Positions 9,129-18,046 of a stretch of 64,000 bases of DNA are shown here, one piece after another (position 1 is the first letter of the stretch; every line of letters begins with the position of its first letter). The stretch comes from Pseudazoarcus sp963975885 (GTDB taxonomy: Bacteria > Pseudomonadota > Gammaproteobacteria > Burkholderiales > Rhodocyclaceae). The notes below the pieces were generated by a model that saw nothing but the letters and a program-made list of their open reading frames with translations, did no database searches and was not told where the DNA came from. Made by a program: the position numbers and the translations under genes. The DNA is taken from NCBI GenBank assembly GCA_963975885.1, contig CAXBIS010000002.1, forward strand, positions 62,001-126,000. Reading direction: 5' to 3'.

Positions 9129-9165
9129 ATGGATACACCATACCGGCCCACGCCGAGTATGTAAA
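9129..9165 (-). promoter_or_regulatory. vapBC promoter with candidate operator
   Basis: Reading on the minus strand, TTTACA (9165-9160; 5 of 6 to TTGACA) is separated by 17 bases from TATGGT (9142-9137). The -10 overlaps an inverted repeat, ATGG-N5-CCAT (9129-9141), a plausible VapBC binding site. The promoter is 33 bases upstream of the vapB ATG. Repression by the VapBC complex is typical of the family and is inferred here. Confidence 0.5.
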
Positions 9166-9216
9166 TACACGGATGTACAGTGTTTTTGGGGCACTCCAAC
9201 CCGGGAGACAAAAAGC

Positions 9217-9248
9217 AAAAAGCCCGACCTCTTCAGGTCGGGCTTTTC
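9217..9248 (-). terminator. Intrinsic terminator after tRNA-Ala
   Basis: A perfect 12-bp stem (AAAGCCCGACCT and its complement) with a 4-base CTTC loop. On the minus strand it is followed by T-rich TTTTTGC-TTTTTG. It lies just past the 3' end of tRNA-Ala, and also shields vapBC from tRNA read-through. Confidence 0.8.
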
Positions 9249-9258
9249 TTTGTGTGGG

Positions 9259-9334
<76 letters not shown>

Positions 9335-9383
9335 ACGAAGGCCCGCATTATAGCCAGCACCTCTGGCTTTGTGAAGCACCCGG

Positions 9384-10382
9384 TCAGGTTTCGTCGTCGG
9401 ACCCCGAGCCGGTTTCGGCTCTCCCCAGACGGTCGGCCACGGCTTGCCACTCAGGCGTCGGCGGCGGGGCTTCGACCAGAATCAGGTCGGCGGCAAGAGC
9501 ATCGAGCGCGCGCAGGGTGCCGTACAACTCCTGGGCGTAAGCCACCGGCCCGAACGGGGCCAGATGCCACTGCGGCGCACCATCGGGGGGCGACACACTG
9601 CGCGCCAGAACCACGACGCGATCACCGCGCCCGACGCGGCGCAGCGCTTCGTCCGCAAGGCGCTCGGCCGGGACCAGCAGCAGCGCGCTGCTTGGAGCAT
9701 AGTGCGCGGCGAGCGCACCGGATACGCGCGGAGCCTCGCCCTGCTCTTCTTCGCGCATGCGCGGCCTTCGGCCAATGATGGCGGCGATCGCTTCGGCGCT
9801 GATCGCGCCGGGACGCAGGAGCACGGGCGTGTTGCGCGACAGATCGAGGATGGTCGATTCGATGCCGACCTCGCAGGGACCGCCGTCGAGCACGATGGAC
9901 ACCTGCTCGCCCAGTTCCTCGACGACGTGTTGCGCGGTCGTGGGGCTGATGCGGCCGAAACGGTTGGCGCTGGGCGCGGCGATGCCCGAATCGAAGACGG
10001 CGAGCAGCGCCAGCGCAACCGGATGGCCGGGCACGCGCACGCCGACCGTGTCCTGCCCGCCCGTGACCTCATCGGGTACGTCTTCGGCGCGTTTGAGGAT
10101 CATCGTCAGCGGGCCGGGCCAGAAAGCGCGCGCGAGCGCGACAGCCTCCTTCGGGATGCTGCTCGCCCACTGCGGCAGATGCTCGATCGAGGGCAGGTGT
10201 ACGATCAGCGGGTGGTCGGCCGGACGGCCCTTGGCGGCGAAGACGGCGCGCACGGCGTCCGCGTCGAGCGCGTCGGCGGCCAGGCCATAGACCGTTTCGG
10301 TGGGCATGCCCACCAGCGCACCGGCACGCAGCGCATCGGCCGCGCGGGCGATGTTCTCGGGTGTCGGCGCGAGGATGCTCAC
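9384..10382 (-). CDS. Threonylcarbamoyl-AMP synthase (Sua5, two-domain form)
   Basis: About 332 residues. The YrdC domain holds the signature GMPTETVYGLAADAL and the KGRPADHPLIVHL substrate/ATP segment, followed by SANRFGRISPT. A separate C-terminal Sua5 domain (after GALAAHYAPSSALLLV) distinguishes it from the short TsaC form. The enzyme makes threonylcarbamoyl-AMP from threonine, bicarbonate and ATP for the t6A37 modification of ANN-decoding tRNAs. The GTG at 10382 is chosen as start because the family fold begins just after it and GGAG lies 11 bases upstream; a GTG at 10436 would overlap purK and is possible. It follows purK in the same direction. Confidence 0.9.
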   Translation of the reverse strand: MSILAPTPENIARAADALRAGALVGMPTETVYGLAADALDADAVRAVFAAKGRPADHPLIVHLPSIEHLPQWASSIPKEAVALARAFWPGPLTMILKRAEDVPDEVTGGQDTVGVRVPGHPVALALLAVFDSGIAAPSANRFGRISPTTAQHVVEELGEQVSIVLDGGPCEVGIESTILDLSRNTPVLLRPGAISAEAIAAIIGRRPRMREEEQGEAPRVSGALAAHYAPSSALLLVPAERLADEALRRVGRGDRVVVLARSVSPPDGAPQWHLAPFGPVAYAQELYGTLRALDALAADLILVEAPPPTPEWQAVADRLGRAETGSGSDDET

Positions 10383-10407
10383 GTCGCGCTGCGCTCCAGC
10401 TCGGTGC

Positions 10408-11550
10408 TCATTCGTCGCGGATGCCGATGGCTGCACGGGCGCGCATGGCGCGCTCGAACACGTCGTCGGCGTCGGTGCCGATCACGGTGAAGTGGCCCAT
10501 CTTGCGGCCACGCCGCGCGTGATGCTTGCCGTACAGGTGCAGGCGCAGGCCGTGCTCGCGGTGCAGAACGGCCCAGTCCGGCTCGCGGTAGCGGTCGCCC
10601 TCGTACCACAAGTCGCCGAGCAGATTGACCATGACCGCGCAGGAATGCTGACGCGGCTCATCCAGCGGCAGACCGGCAAGAACGCGCACCTGCTGGTCGT
10701 ACTGGCTGGTCACGCAAGCGTCGATGGTGTGGTGACCGCTGTTGTGCGGGCGCGGCGCCATCTCGTTGACCACGAGCCGCCCGTCGGTGACGAAGAACTC
10801 CACGCCCAGGGTGCCGATGTAGCCCAGGCGCTCGGCCACGTTTGCCGCAATGCGCTGCGCCTCGTCGGCAAGCGCGGTGTCCACGCGCGCCGGAGCGAGG
10901 GTCACGTCGAGGATGCCGTTGCGATGGCGGTTCTCGGCGGTAGGAAAGCAGCGCACGGTGCCGCCCTCGTCGCGCGCGAGCACAACCGAGACCTCGCTGT
11001 CGAGCGGCAGCATCCTCTCGAGCACGCAGGCCTCGCGATGAAAGGCATGGAAGGCGCGCAGCGCCTCGTCACGCGAAGCCACGCGCGCCTGCCCCTTGCC
11101 GTCGTAGCCGAAGCGGGCGATCTTGAGGATGGCCGGAAACAGCGCCTCGTCGGCACCGAGCACATCCTCGTCCGAACGGATCACCGCAAACGGGCCATGC
11201 GGGATGCCGTTCTCGGCCAGGAAGCTCTTCTCACGAACGCGATCCTGGCACACCGCGACCGCAGCGGCGGCCGGATGCACCGGGATGAATTTGGACAGGT
11301 ATTCGAGGGTCGCCGCGGGAACATTCTCGAACTCGGTGGTCACCGCAGAACAGGCTTCGGCGAGGACGTCGAGTGCCGCAAAATCCTCGAACGGCGCCAC
11401 CAGATGATGGTCGGCGATCAGGCCCGCCGGGCTGTGCGGGTCGGGGTCGAGCACCCACACCTTGAAGCCCATTTCATGCGCGGCCGCGACGAAGAAACGG
11501 CCGAGCTGGCCACCACCGAGCATGCCGAGAGTCGCAGGGGGCAGGATCAT
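10408..11550 (-). CDS. purK: 5-(carboxyamino)imidazole ribonucleotide synthase (ATP-grasp)
   Basis: A 380-residue ATP-grasp enzyme starting MILPPATLGMLGGGQLGRFF, the nucleotide-binding N domain of PurK. Further marks are VTTEFENVP, the ATP-grasp lysine region ILKIARFGYDGKGQ, and the metal-binding ARPHNSGHHTIDA segment. It converts AIR plus bicarbonate and ATP to N5-CAIR in purine synthesis, feeding PurE. The open frame runs further upstream but that part shadows purE. The ATG at 11550 overlaps the purE stop by four bases (ATGA), so the pair is coupled. Confidence 0.96.
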   Translation of the reverse strand: MILPPATLGMLGGGQLGRFFVAAAHEMGFKVWVLDPDPHSPAGLIADHHLVAPFEDFAALDVLAEACSAVTTEFENVPAATLEYLSKFIPVHPAAAAVAVCQDRVREKSFLAENGIPHGPFAVIRSDEDVLGADEALFPAILKIARFGYDGKGQARVASRDEALRAFHAFHREACVLERMLPLDSEVSVVLARDEGGTVRCFPTAENRHRNGILDVTLAPARVDTALADEAQRIAANVAERLGYIGTLGVEFFVTDGRLVVNEMAPRPHNSGHHTIDACVTSQYDQQVRVLAGLPLDEPRQHSCAVMVNLLGDLWYEGDRYREPDWAVLHREHGLRLHLYGKHHARRGRKMGHFTVIGTDADDVFERAMRARAAIGIRDE

Positions 11551-12041
11551 TGGAGATCCAGCTTCATGTCGAGTACACGCTGGGTCTGCGCTGCGCGATA
11601 GTCGTCGAGCCGGTCGGCCAGTTCGGCGTCGTCGATGGCCAGCAGCGCGACGGCGAACAGACCGGCATTGGCCGCACCGGCTTCGCCGATCGCGAAGGTC
11701 GCCACCGGCACGCCGCGCGGCATCTGCACGATGGAGAGCAGCGAATCCTTGCCCGACAAGGCCTTGGACTGCACCGGCACGCCGAGCACCGGCAAGGTGG
11801 TCTTGGCGGCCACCATGCCCGGCAGATGGGCCGCGCCGCCGGCGCCGGCGATGATGACCTTGAGTCCGCGCGAGCGGGCAAGGTCCGCGTACTCGAACAT
11901 CAGGTCGGGCGTGCGGTGCGCGGAAACCACGCGCGCCTCGAAGGGCACGTCGAACTCCTCGAGCACGCGGGCTGCGGCCTGCATGGTCGGCCAGTCCGAG
12001 TTCGAGCCCATGATGATGCCGACTACGGGTTTGTCGCTCAT
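11547..12041 (-). CDS. purE: N5-carboxyaminoimidazole ribonucleotide mutase
   Basis: A 164-residue class I PurE. The signature GIIMGSNSDWPTM is near the N-terminus, the active-site SAHRTPD follows, and AGAGGAAHLPGMVAA is the conserved glycine-rich loop. It moves the carboxylate of N5-CAIR to C4, giving CAIR, and forms octamers. The ATG at 12041 has GAGG 6 bases upstream; an ATG two codons earlier (12047) overlaps the folD stop and is the alternative start. Order folD-purE-purK-sua5 places one-carbon and purine enzymes together. Confidence 0.95.
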   Translation of the reverse strand: MSDKPVVGIIMGSNSDWPTMQAAARVLEEFDVPFEARVVSAHRTPDLMFEYADLARSRGLKVIIAGAGGAAHLPGMVAAKTTLPVLGVPVQSKALSGKDSLLSIVQMPRGVPVATFAIGEAGAANAGLFAVALLAIDDAELADRLDDYRAAQTQRVLDMKLDLQ

Positions 12042-12043
12042 CT

Positions 12044-12916
12044 TCATCCTCGCTTGCGTGCGGCACGCTCGGCCGCTTCCAGGGTGTTCTCGAGCAGCAT
12101 CGTGATGGTCATGGGGCCGACACCACCGGGCACCGGGGTGACCAGCGAAGCGACCTCGGCGACCGACGCGAAATCAACGTCGCCACACAGTTTGCCTGCT
12201 TCAGGCCCGGACTCGATGCGATTGATGCCCACATCGATCACTACTGCGCCGGGCTTGACCATGTCGCCGGTGACGAAGCGAGGCCGCCCGACAGCGGCCA
12301 CGACGATGTCGGCGTGGCGCGTGTGCGCCGCCAGGTCACGCGTCTTCGAGTGGCACACGGTGACCGTGGCGCCGGCGTTTGTGAGCAACATCGCCATCGG
12401 CTTGCCGACGATGTTGGAGCGCCCGATCACGACGGCCTCCGCGCCCTGCAGGTCGACGCCCTCGGCCTCGAACATCTTCATCACGCCATGCGGCGTGCAC
12501 GGAATGAAGCATTCCTGGCCTTGCGACAACCGCCCGACGTTTTCGGCATGGAAGCCGTCGACGTCCTTCTCCAGCGCGATCGATTCGAGTACCGCCTGCG
12601 CGTCGAACTGCGCGGGCAGCGGCAATTGCACGAGGATGCCGTGCACTGACGGATCTGCGTTGAGCGCGGCGATGCGCGCGAACACCTCATCGGGAGAGAC
12701 CTCGGCAGCGTAGTCGAAACGCAGCGAGCGAATGCCGGCGGCCTCGCACGCGGCTACCTTGTTGCGCACATATACGGCCGAGGCCGCATTGGCGCCCACC
12801 AGGATCACGGCCAGGCAAGGCTGTACGCCGCGCTCGGCGAGCGCGGCCACGCGCATGGCGATGTCGTTGCGAACGCGCTCGGCCAGCGCCTTTCCGTCGA
12901 GAGTGCGAGCCGTCAT
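12044..12916 (-). CDS. folD: Methylenetetrahydrofolate dehydrogenase / cyclohydrolase
   Basis: A 290-residue bifunctional FolD. The family motifs are present: YVRNKVAACEAAGI with the catalytic Lys, HGILVQLPLP, and the C-terminal PVPGGVGPMTI. The Rossmann fingerprint is VIGRSNIVGKPMAMLL. It interconverts 5,10-methylene-, methenyl- and 10-formyl-tetrahydrofolate with NADP, supplying formyl groups for purine synthesis and initiator tRNA. Its stop overlaps the purE region, consistent with a one-carbon/purine transcription unit. Confidence 0.96.
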   Translation of the reverse strand: MTARTLDGKALAERVRNDIAMRVAALAERGVQPCLAVILVGANAASAVYVRNKVAACEAAGIRSLRFDYAAEVSPDEVFARIAALNADPSVHGILVQLPLPAQFDAQAVLESIALEKDVDGFHAENVGRLSQGQECFIPCTPHGVMKMFEAEGVDLQGAEAVVIGRSNIVGKPMAMLLTNAGATVTVCHSKTRDLAAHTRHADIVVAAVGRPRFVTGDMVKPGAVVIDVGINRIESGPEAGKLCGDVDFASVAEVASLVTPVPGGVGPMTITMLLENTLEAAERAARKRG

Positions 12917-12981
12917 GGGTGGCGGGGCTCCGAAAAAGGGCGTGATTTTACAGCAGCATCAGCGCCTTGTGCGAAACCGCG

Positions 12982-14718
12982 TCAGAGCACTCGCGGGCAC
13001 TTGAGGCCAACCTGATCGATCTCGCCGCGACTGTCGGTGTGGCGCACGGTCAGTTCGAAGGCATTGATGCGCACGCGGTCGCCCTCGACCGCATGACGAC
13101 CAAGACGCTGGCGGATCAGCATGCGAATGCTCAACGATGCCTCGTCCGGCCTGAGCTGCAGGCCGTAGGCAGCCGCCAGATCGCCCGCCGGACAATCCGG
13201 ATCGACCGTGAATTCGCCGAAGAAGCCGGCGTTGATCGACAGTTCGTCGTCGCGCCCGGCGGCAAAGGCCGCGGCCAACGGTTCGGCCATGCCGTCAGGC
13301 GCGATGAGCCACACGGCGTCGCCCTCCTCCAGCGCGACGGTGTCGTCCAGAGGCACCAGCCTGCCGTCGCGCAGCACTGCAGCACAACGCACACCCACGA
13401 TGGCTTCGGTGCGCGTAAGCGCGTCCGGGTGCAAGCCCTGCGCACGGGAGTTGCGGCCCACGTGGTACTCCATCAGATCGAGCGAGGCGTTTTCGCTCAC
13501 CCACACCTCGATGCGGTCGACCGGCTCGTCTCGTGGCGGCACCACGACCCCGAGCACGCGTGCCGCAATCGGCACGGTCGCGCCCTGCACCAGAAGCGAT
13601 ACCAGCACCACGGCGAATGCGACGACGAAGAGCAGGCTGGAGTTCGGCACACCCATGATCAACGGGTAGATCGCGAGCACGATCGGCACCGCGCCACGCA
13701 GACCCACCCAGGAGATGTAGACAAGTTCTCGCAGCGAGAAGCGGAACGCGAACAGGCACGAGGCCACTGCCAGCGGCCGCGCGACGAACATCAGAAAGCC
13801 GGCCATCGCAAGCGACAGCGGCGCATGCTCGACCAGATGGGATGGGGTCACCAGCAGGCCGAGCGTCAGGAACATGCCCGCCTGGGCCAGCCATGCCAGG
13901 CCGTCCATCACGCGCAGCACGTGCTCGGTCGCATGCGAACGCCGGTTGCCGACGATCAGGCCGGCCAGGTAGATCGCCAGGAAACCGCTGCCGCCGACGG
14001 CGTTGGTCGCGGCGAAGATCATCAGCCCGCCGGACATGATCAGCAGCGCGTACAGGCCTTCGGCCAGCCGCAGACGCGAGAGCAGGCTCGCGAGCACCCA
14101 GCCACCCAGCCCGCCGGCAAGCAGGCCCAGCGAAAACTGCTGCAGCAGCATCACGAGCACGGTCCACACATCGGTGTCGCCCGGCGCCATCAACGTCTGG
14201 ATCATCACCGTGACGAGCAGGATCGCCATCGGGTCGTTCGCACCCGATTCGATCTCCAGCGTGGCCTTGACGCGGTCGTTGAGACGCACGCCACTGTTGC
14301 GCAGCAACGAGAACACGGCGGCCGCGTCGGTCGAGCCGACGATCGCCGCCAGCAGCAGCCCGACGCGCCAGTCGACGTCGAACAGCCAGGTCGCAAAAGC
14401 GCCCAGCAAGAGCACCGTGGCGACGACCCCCCAGGTCGCCAGCAAGGCCGCCGGTGCGAAGGCGACGCGAAAGGTCGACACCCGCGTACGCAGGCCGCCG
14501 TCGAGCAGGATGATCGCCAGCGCGAGCTGGCCGATGAGCATCGCGCTCTCGAAGTCGTTGAACTGGATGCCGCCCAGACCTTCCTCGCCGGCAAGCATGC
14601 CGACGATCAGGAACAGCAGCAGCAGTGGCAGCCCCAGGCGCGCCGACAGCGTGCTCGCCAGCACGCTGACGAACAGCAGGAAGGCGAGCAGGAGAAACAG
14701 CAGGTTGCTGGCGATCAT
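12982..14718 (-). CDS. CPA1-family potassium/proton antiporter (CvrA/NhaP2-like)
   Basis: A 578-residue inner-membrane protein. About 12 hydrophobic helices fill residues 1-390, including the CPA signature region AAIVGSTDAAAVFSLLR and IESGANDPMAILL, whose acidic residues carry the ion/proton exchange. A cytoplasmic TrkA-C-like domain (about 405-490, ending EEGDAVWLIAPDGM) and a further C-terminal domain follow. This matches K+/H+ antiporters of the NhaP2/CvrA group that adjust potassium and pH. It starts at ATG 14718 and stands between folD and the regulator pair; a functional link to the regulator is not evident. Confidence 0.88.
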   Translation of the reverse strand: MIASNLLFLLLAFLLFVSVLASTLSARLGLPLLLLFLIVGMLAGEEGLGGIQFNDFESAMLIGQLALAIILLDGGLRTRVSTFRVAFAPAALLATWGVVATVLLLGAFATWLFDVDWRVGLLLAAIVGSTDAAAVFSLLRNSGVRLNDRVKATLEIESGANDPMAILLVTVMIQTLMAPGDTDVWTVLVMLLQQFSLGLLAGGLGGWVLASLLSRLRLAEGLYALLIMSGGLMIFAATNAVGGSGFLAIYLAGLIVGNRRSHATEHVLRVMDGLAWLAQAGMFLTLGLLVTPSHLVEHAPLSLAMAGFLMFVARPLAVASCLFAFRFSLRELVYISWVGLRGAVPIVLAIYPLIMGVPNSSLLFVVAFAVVLVSLLVQGATVPIAARVLGVVVPPRDEPVDRIEVWVSENASLDLMEYHVGRNSRAQGLHPDALTRTEAIVGVRCAAVLRDGRLVPLDDTVALEEGDAVWLIAPDGMAEPLAAAFAAGRDDELSINAGFFGEFTVDPDCPAGDLAAAYGLQLRPDEASLSIRMLIRQRLGRHAVEGDRVRINAFELTVRHTDSRGEIDQVGLKCPRVL

Positions 14719-14796
14719 GAACGCGTGCCGGATCCGAAGTGGCTTGTGCCCGGACGATAGCAGAAAACATGCCAGCGCCGCGGGCGCCGACCGGCC

Positions 14797-15417
14797 TCAA
14801 CCTTCGAGCAGCGAGGGGGCGACGCGCACGACGTTCTGCACCAGCTCGGCGAGCGAGCCGGCTTCCATTTTCTCCATCACACGGGCGCGATGGACTTCGA
14901 CGGTCTTGATGCTGATCCCCAGCTGATCGGCGATCTGCTTGTTGAGCTTGCCGGCAAGGATCAGGCGCAGGACCTCATGCTCACGCTGGGTCAGGTCGCC
15001 GATGCGCCGCTCCACGTCGGCACGGTGGCGCAACTGCTCGCGCTCTTCGCGCTCGGTGCGCAGGGCCGACTCGATCAGGCGCAGCACCTCGCGATCGCCG
15101 AAGGGTTTCTCGATGAAGTCGTAAGCGCCGCGCTTGAGCGCTTCAACCGCCATCGGCACGTCGCCATGGCCGGTGATGAATATCACCGGCAGCACGCAGT
15201 TGTGCGTTCGCAGCAGTTCGAACAGCTCCAGCCCGCTCATGCCCGGCATGCGCACGTCGAGCAGCACGCAGCCCGGCATCGCCTCGTCGCAGACCGCGAG
15301 AAAGTCCTCGGCCGAAGCGTAGGAACGCACGCGGTGGCCGCTGGATTCGAGCAGCCAGGCGAGCGAATCGCGCAGCGCCTCGTCGTCATCGACGATGTGG
15401 ATGCACTGGTCGTTCAT
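14797..15417 (-). CDS. FixJ/TodT-type response regulator (REC-LuxR HTH)
   Basis: A 206-residue response regulator. The receiver holds the acidic cluster VDDDE (10-13), phosphoacceptor Asp 54 (LLDVRMPG) and conserved Lys in FIEKPF. The C-terminal LuxR-type helix-turn-helix is LTQREHEVLRLILAGKLNKQ followed by ISIKTVEVHRARVMEKM. Start is the ATG at 15417, seven bases after the histidine kinase stop; an upstream in-frame start would lie inside the kinase gene. It is the cognate regulator of that kinase. Targets are unknown; the divergent pdh operon is the nearest candidate. Confidence 0.93.
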   Translation of the reverse strand: MNDQCIHIVDDDEALRDSLAWLLESSGHRVRSYASAEDFLAVCDEAMPGCVLLDVRMPGMSGLELFELLRTHNCVLPVIFITGHGDVPMAVEALKRGAYDFIEKPFGDREVLRLIESALRTEREEREQLRHRADVERRIGDLTQREHEVLRLILAGKLNKQIADQLGISIKTVEVHRARVMEKMEAGSLAELVQNVVRVAPSLLEG

Positions 15418-15424
15418 GGTCTTC

Positions 15425-17779
15425 TCAGGCGACTTGCTCACGGACCGCACCCGTCGGCAGCACGAAGCTGAATACGGTACCACCTCCGGGGTTGCCCGCG
15501 AATTCGAGATGGCCGTCGTGGTACTCGACGATGGAGCGGCAGATGTTCAGGCCCATGCCCATGCCTTCGGGCTTGGTGGTGTGGAACGGGGTGAACAGGC
15601 GCTCGCGCTCATCCTCGTCAATACCCGGTCCGCGGTCGGCCACCGCCACCTCGACAGCGTGCGCATCGAGCGCGCGAGCGCGCACCTCGACGATGCGCTT
15701 GCCCGGAGGCATGCCGGCCATCGCTTCGAAGGCATTTCGCACCAGATTGACCACGACCTGCTCGATCATGATGCGATCGGCAAAGACCGGGGGCAGATCC
15801 GGCTCGATCTTCAACACCACGCGCCCACTGCCGCGCCGTGCATCGATGTCTGCGAACGCGAGCGCGTCGTCGAGGATCTCGGCCACGGAAATGCTCACCG
15901 GCCGCGGCTCGCTCTTGCGCACGAAATCGCGCACCCGGCCGATGATCTTGGCGGCGCGCTCGGCCTGCATGCTGGCTTTGGTCATGGCCGCCAGCAGTTC
16001 CTCGTGACGGGCCTTGCCGGCCTCGATGCGCGTCACGCAACCCATGCAGTAATTGGAGATCGCCGCCAGCGGTTGGTTGAGTTCGTGCGCCAGGGTCGAA
16101 GCCATCTCCCCCATCGTGACCAGGCGCGCGGTGTGCTGCAGACGCTCTTCCTGGCGCCGGGCCAGCTCCTCGGTCTGGCGGCGGTCGGTAATGTCGGTGG
16201 CGATGCCCATGCGCACGACGCGCCCGTCGACCCAGCGCGAGGCGTGCTCGCGCAGGTGGTACCAGCGCCCCGACAGCGGATGTTGCAGTTCGCCGTCGAA
16301 CAGCTCCATCGGCAGTGCCACAGCGTCGATGACGCGTGGGTCGACCCGGTATTCGCTGCGCTCGGGCTGCGGCACGGACACGCGCAAGGTGCTGCGGCCG
16401 ACCACGTCGTAGCCGTGGATCTTCATGAATGCACGGTTGGCGTAAAGAATCACGTCGGTGGCCGCGTCGGCCACGAATACGGCCGCGTCGAGTCCGTCGA
16501 GCACGGCTTCGAAGCGCCGCTGCGACTCCTCGAGCGCAGCGCGCACCCGCTTGGGCTCGGTGATGTCGGCAACCGACGCCATCCAGCCGGTCTGGTGGCC
16601 ATTGACGTCGATCAGCGGCGACAGATAGAAGCGCACGTCGATGCGTTCGCCGTCGCGACGCCGGATGCCAAGATCGAAGCCGCTCGCCGGCGCCCGCCCC
16701 GAGGAGGACATTTCCAGTTCGCGCCGACACTCGTCGTACGCATCCTCGGGCCAGTAGGGGAACGGCGGCACCGCGCCGAGCAGTTCGTCCTCATCGAAGC
16801 CGACGGTGCGGCAGAAGGCCGGATTGACGTAGATGATGCGCCCCGACAGGTCGATCGCGCGCAGGCCGGTAATGACCGACTCCTCCATCGCCTTGCGGAA
16901 GGCCGACTCCTCGCGCAATGCGTCCTCGATGGCGCGCCTCTGGCGCACGTGGTCGCGCAGCAACCACAGGCTCCACAACACAATCATCGCCAGCCCGGCA
17001 ATGACGATCAGGAAGAACGCGTGTGGCGCCGCGCCCGGCGTCTGGAAGGCCACGGCGCGCAGGGTCAGGCCCGCTCCGGGCAGGTCGAGCGGAACCTCGA
17101 AGGTCGTATGTTCATCGAGTGCCAGGCTACCTTCGCTGACCGCCAGGATCTGTCCGCGCGCATTGACCAGCGAGGTCTGGTAGCGCTCCACGAACCACTC
17201 CGGGACCAGTTCGGCGAGCATGCGCTCGGCCGAGAAGACGCCGACGATGGTGCCGAGGAATTCTTCTGCCTCGCGCACCGGCACATGCACCTGGAAAACC
17301 GGCAGGCCGCTGGTGCGCGGCTCCCCGTAGCTGACCAGCCCCAGCTCACGTGCGCGTGCGAACGGCACGCGATCCTCGGGTGCGAGCACTTCGCCAGGCC
17401 GTGCCGCAGCGGTCGCGGCCGGTGCCGCCCAACGCACGTGCGCGTCCTCGCCCACCCACACGACTTCCACCATCTGCCCCTGGCTGGCGATATGCTGGGT
17501 CACGCGCTGGTCGAAACTGACCGCGTCAAGCGTGCCCGCGACCAGATCGGAGACGACTTGCTGCAGGAAGTTTTCCGCCCCTTGCTTGTGCAGCCGGATC
17601 GTCTTCTCCGCCCACTGCACGTCGCGCACGATCATGTCGCGCTGCGCTTCGGTCTCGCGCTGCTGGAGCATCCAGACGATCGCCAGGGCGGTCACGACCA
17701 GGACCGCAATCGCGACATAGGGCGCGGTCCAGTACCAGCTATGGGAGACGGCAGGAACAGGGCGAGAAGATTCGGTCAT
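15425..17779 (-). CDS. Membrane PAS sensor histidine kinase (FixL/DctB-like)
   Basis: About 784 residues. One helix near the N-terminus (YVAIAVLVVTALAIVWML) and one near residue 290 (AFFLIVIAGLAMIVLWSLWLL) enclose a periplasmic sensor region. Two PAS domains follow (NPAFCRTVGFDEDELLG and ANRAFMKIHGYDVVGR). The HisKA H-box is TLAHELNQPLAAISNY; the ATPase has N box NLVRNAFEAM, DRGPGID and GMGMGLNI. All catalytic motifs are intact. An ATG at 17779 is chosen; an ATG at 17806 is an alternative and neither has a strong ribosome site. It is coupled to the downstream FixJ-type regulator and diverges from aceE, 267 bases away. Confidence 0.9.
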   Translation of the reverse strand: MTESSRPVPAVSHSWYWTAPYVAIAVLVVTALAIVWMLQQRETEAQRDMIVRDVQWAEKTIRLHKQGAENFLQQVVSDLVAGTLDAVSFDQRVTQHIASQGQMVEVVWVGEDAHVRWAAPAATAAARPGEVLAPEDRVPFARARELGLVSYGEPRTSGLPVFQVHVPVREAEEFLGTIVGVFSAERMLAELVPEWFVERYQTSLVNARGQILAVSEGSLALDEHTTFEVPLDLPGAGLTLRAVAFQTPGAAPHAFFLIVIAGLAMIVLWSLWLLRDHVRQRRAIEDALREESAFRKAMEESVITGLRAIDLSGRIIYVNPAFCRTVGFDEDELLGAVPPFPYWPEDAYDECRRELEMSSSGRAPASGFDLGIRRRDGERIDVRFYLSPLIDVNGHQTGWMASVADITEPKRVRAALEESQRRFEAVLDGLDAAVFVADAATDVILYANRAFMKIHGYDVVGRSTLRVSVPQPERSEYRVDPRVIDAVALPMELFDGELQHPLSGRWYHLREHASRWVDGRVVRMGIATDITDRRQTEELARRQEERLQHTARLVTMGEMASTLAHELNQPLAAISNYCMGCVTRIEAGKARHEELLAAMTKASMQAERAAKIIGRVRDFVRKSEPRPVSISVAEILDDALAFADIDARRGSGRVVLKIEPDLPPVFADRIMIEQVVVNLVRNAFEAMAGMPPGKRIVEVRARALDAHAVEVAVADRGPGIDEDERERLFTPFHTTKPEGMGMGLNICRSIVEYHDGHLEFAGNPGGGTVFSFVLPTGAVREQVA

Positions 17780-17913
17780 GGCCGGGCACGGTGAGTGAGG
17801 ACGCATTGTCGCAAGCGCACACCTTGGACGGAATCGGGTTTTTCCCCTACGCTTGGACGGCGCGCAATACGTGCGCCTGCGAGACGCTACCCTCGGATTC
17901 GCCTTGCATTTGA

Positions 17914-17942
17914 TTGCGCCTAACGAAACATCGTTTTATATT
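17914..17942 (+). promoter_or_regulatory. Candidate pdh operon promoter
   Basis: TTGCGC (17914-17919) and TATATT (17937-17942) are spaced by 17 bases, about 105 bases upstream of the aceE start, in an AT-rich patch unlike the surroundings. The patch repeats ACGAAAC (17923 and 17943 regions) and contains AACGA-N4-TCGTT, a possible operator. The regulator is unknown. Confidence 0.35.
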
Positions 17943-18046
17943 ACGAAACGAAGGTCGGCCGACCTACCCGTCCGGACACGACCTGGAACAAACCGTCCCG
18001 CCCCGACCGGGCCGGGTCCGAAAAACACGGCATGAGGAGACAATCC

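Noticed and set aside
12982..14718. Functional link between the potassium antiporter and the neighbouring regulator pair
   Set aside because: Same strand but 78 bases apart, and no shared motif; position alone is not enough.
15395..17794. A 799-codon plus-strand frame opposite the sensor kinase
   Set aside because: Shadow of the kinase gene; composition rich in His/Arg/Gln typical of antisense frames.
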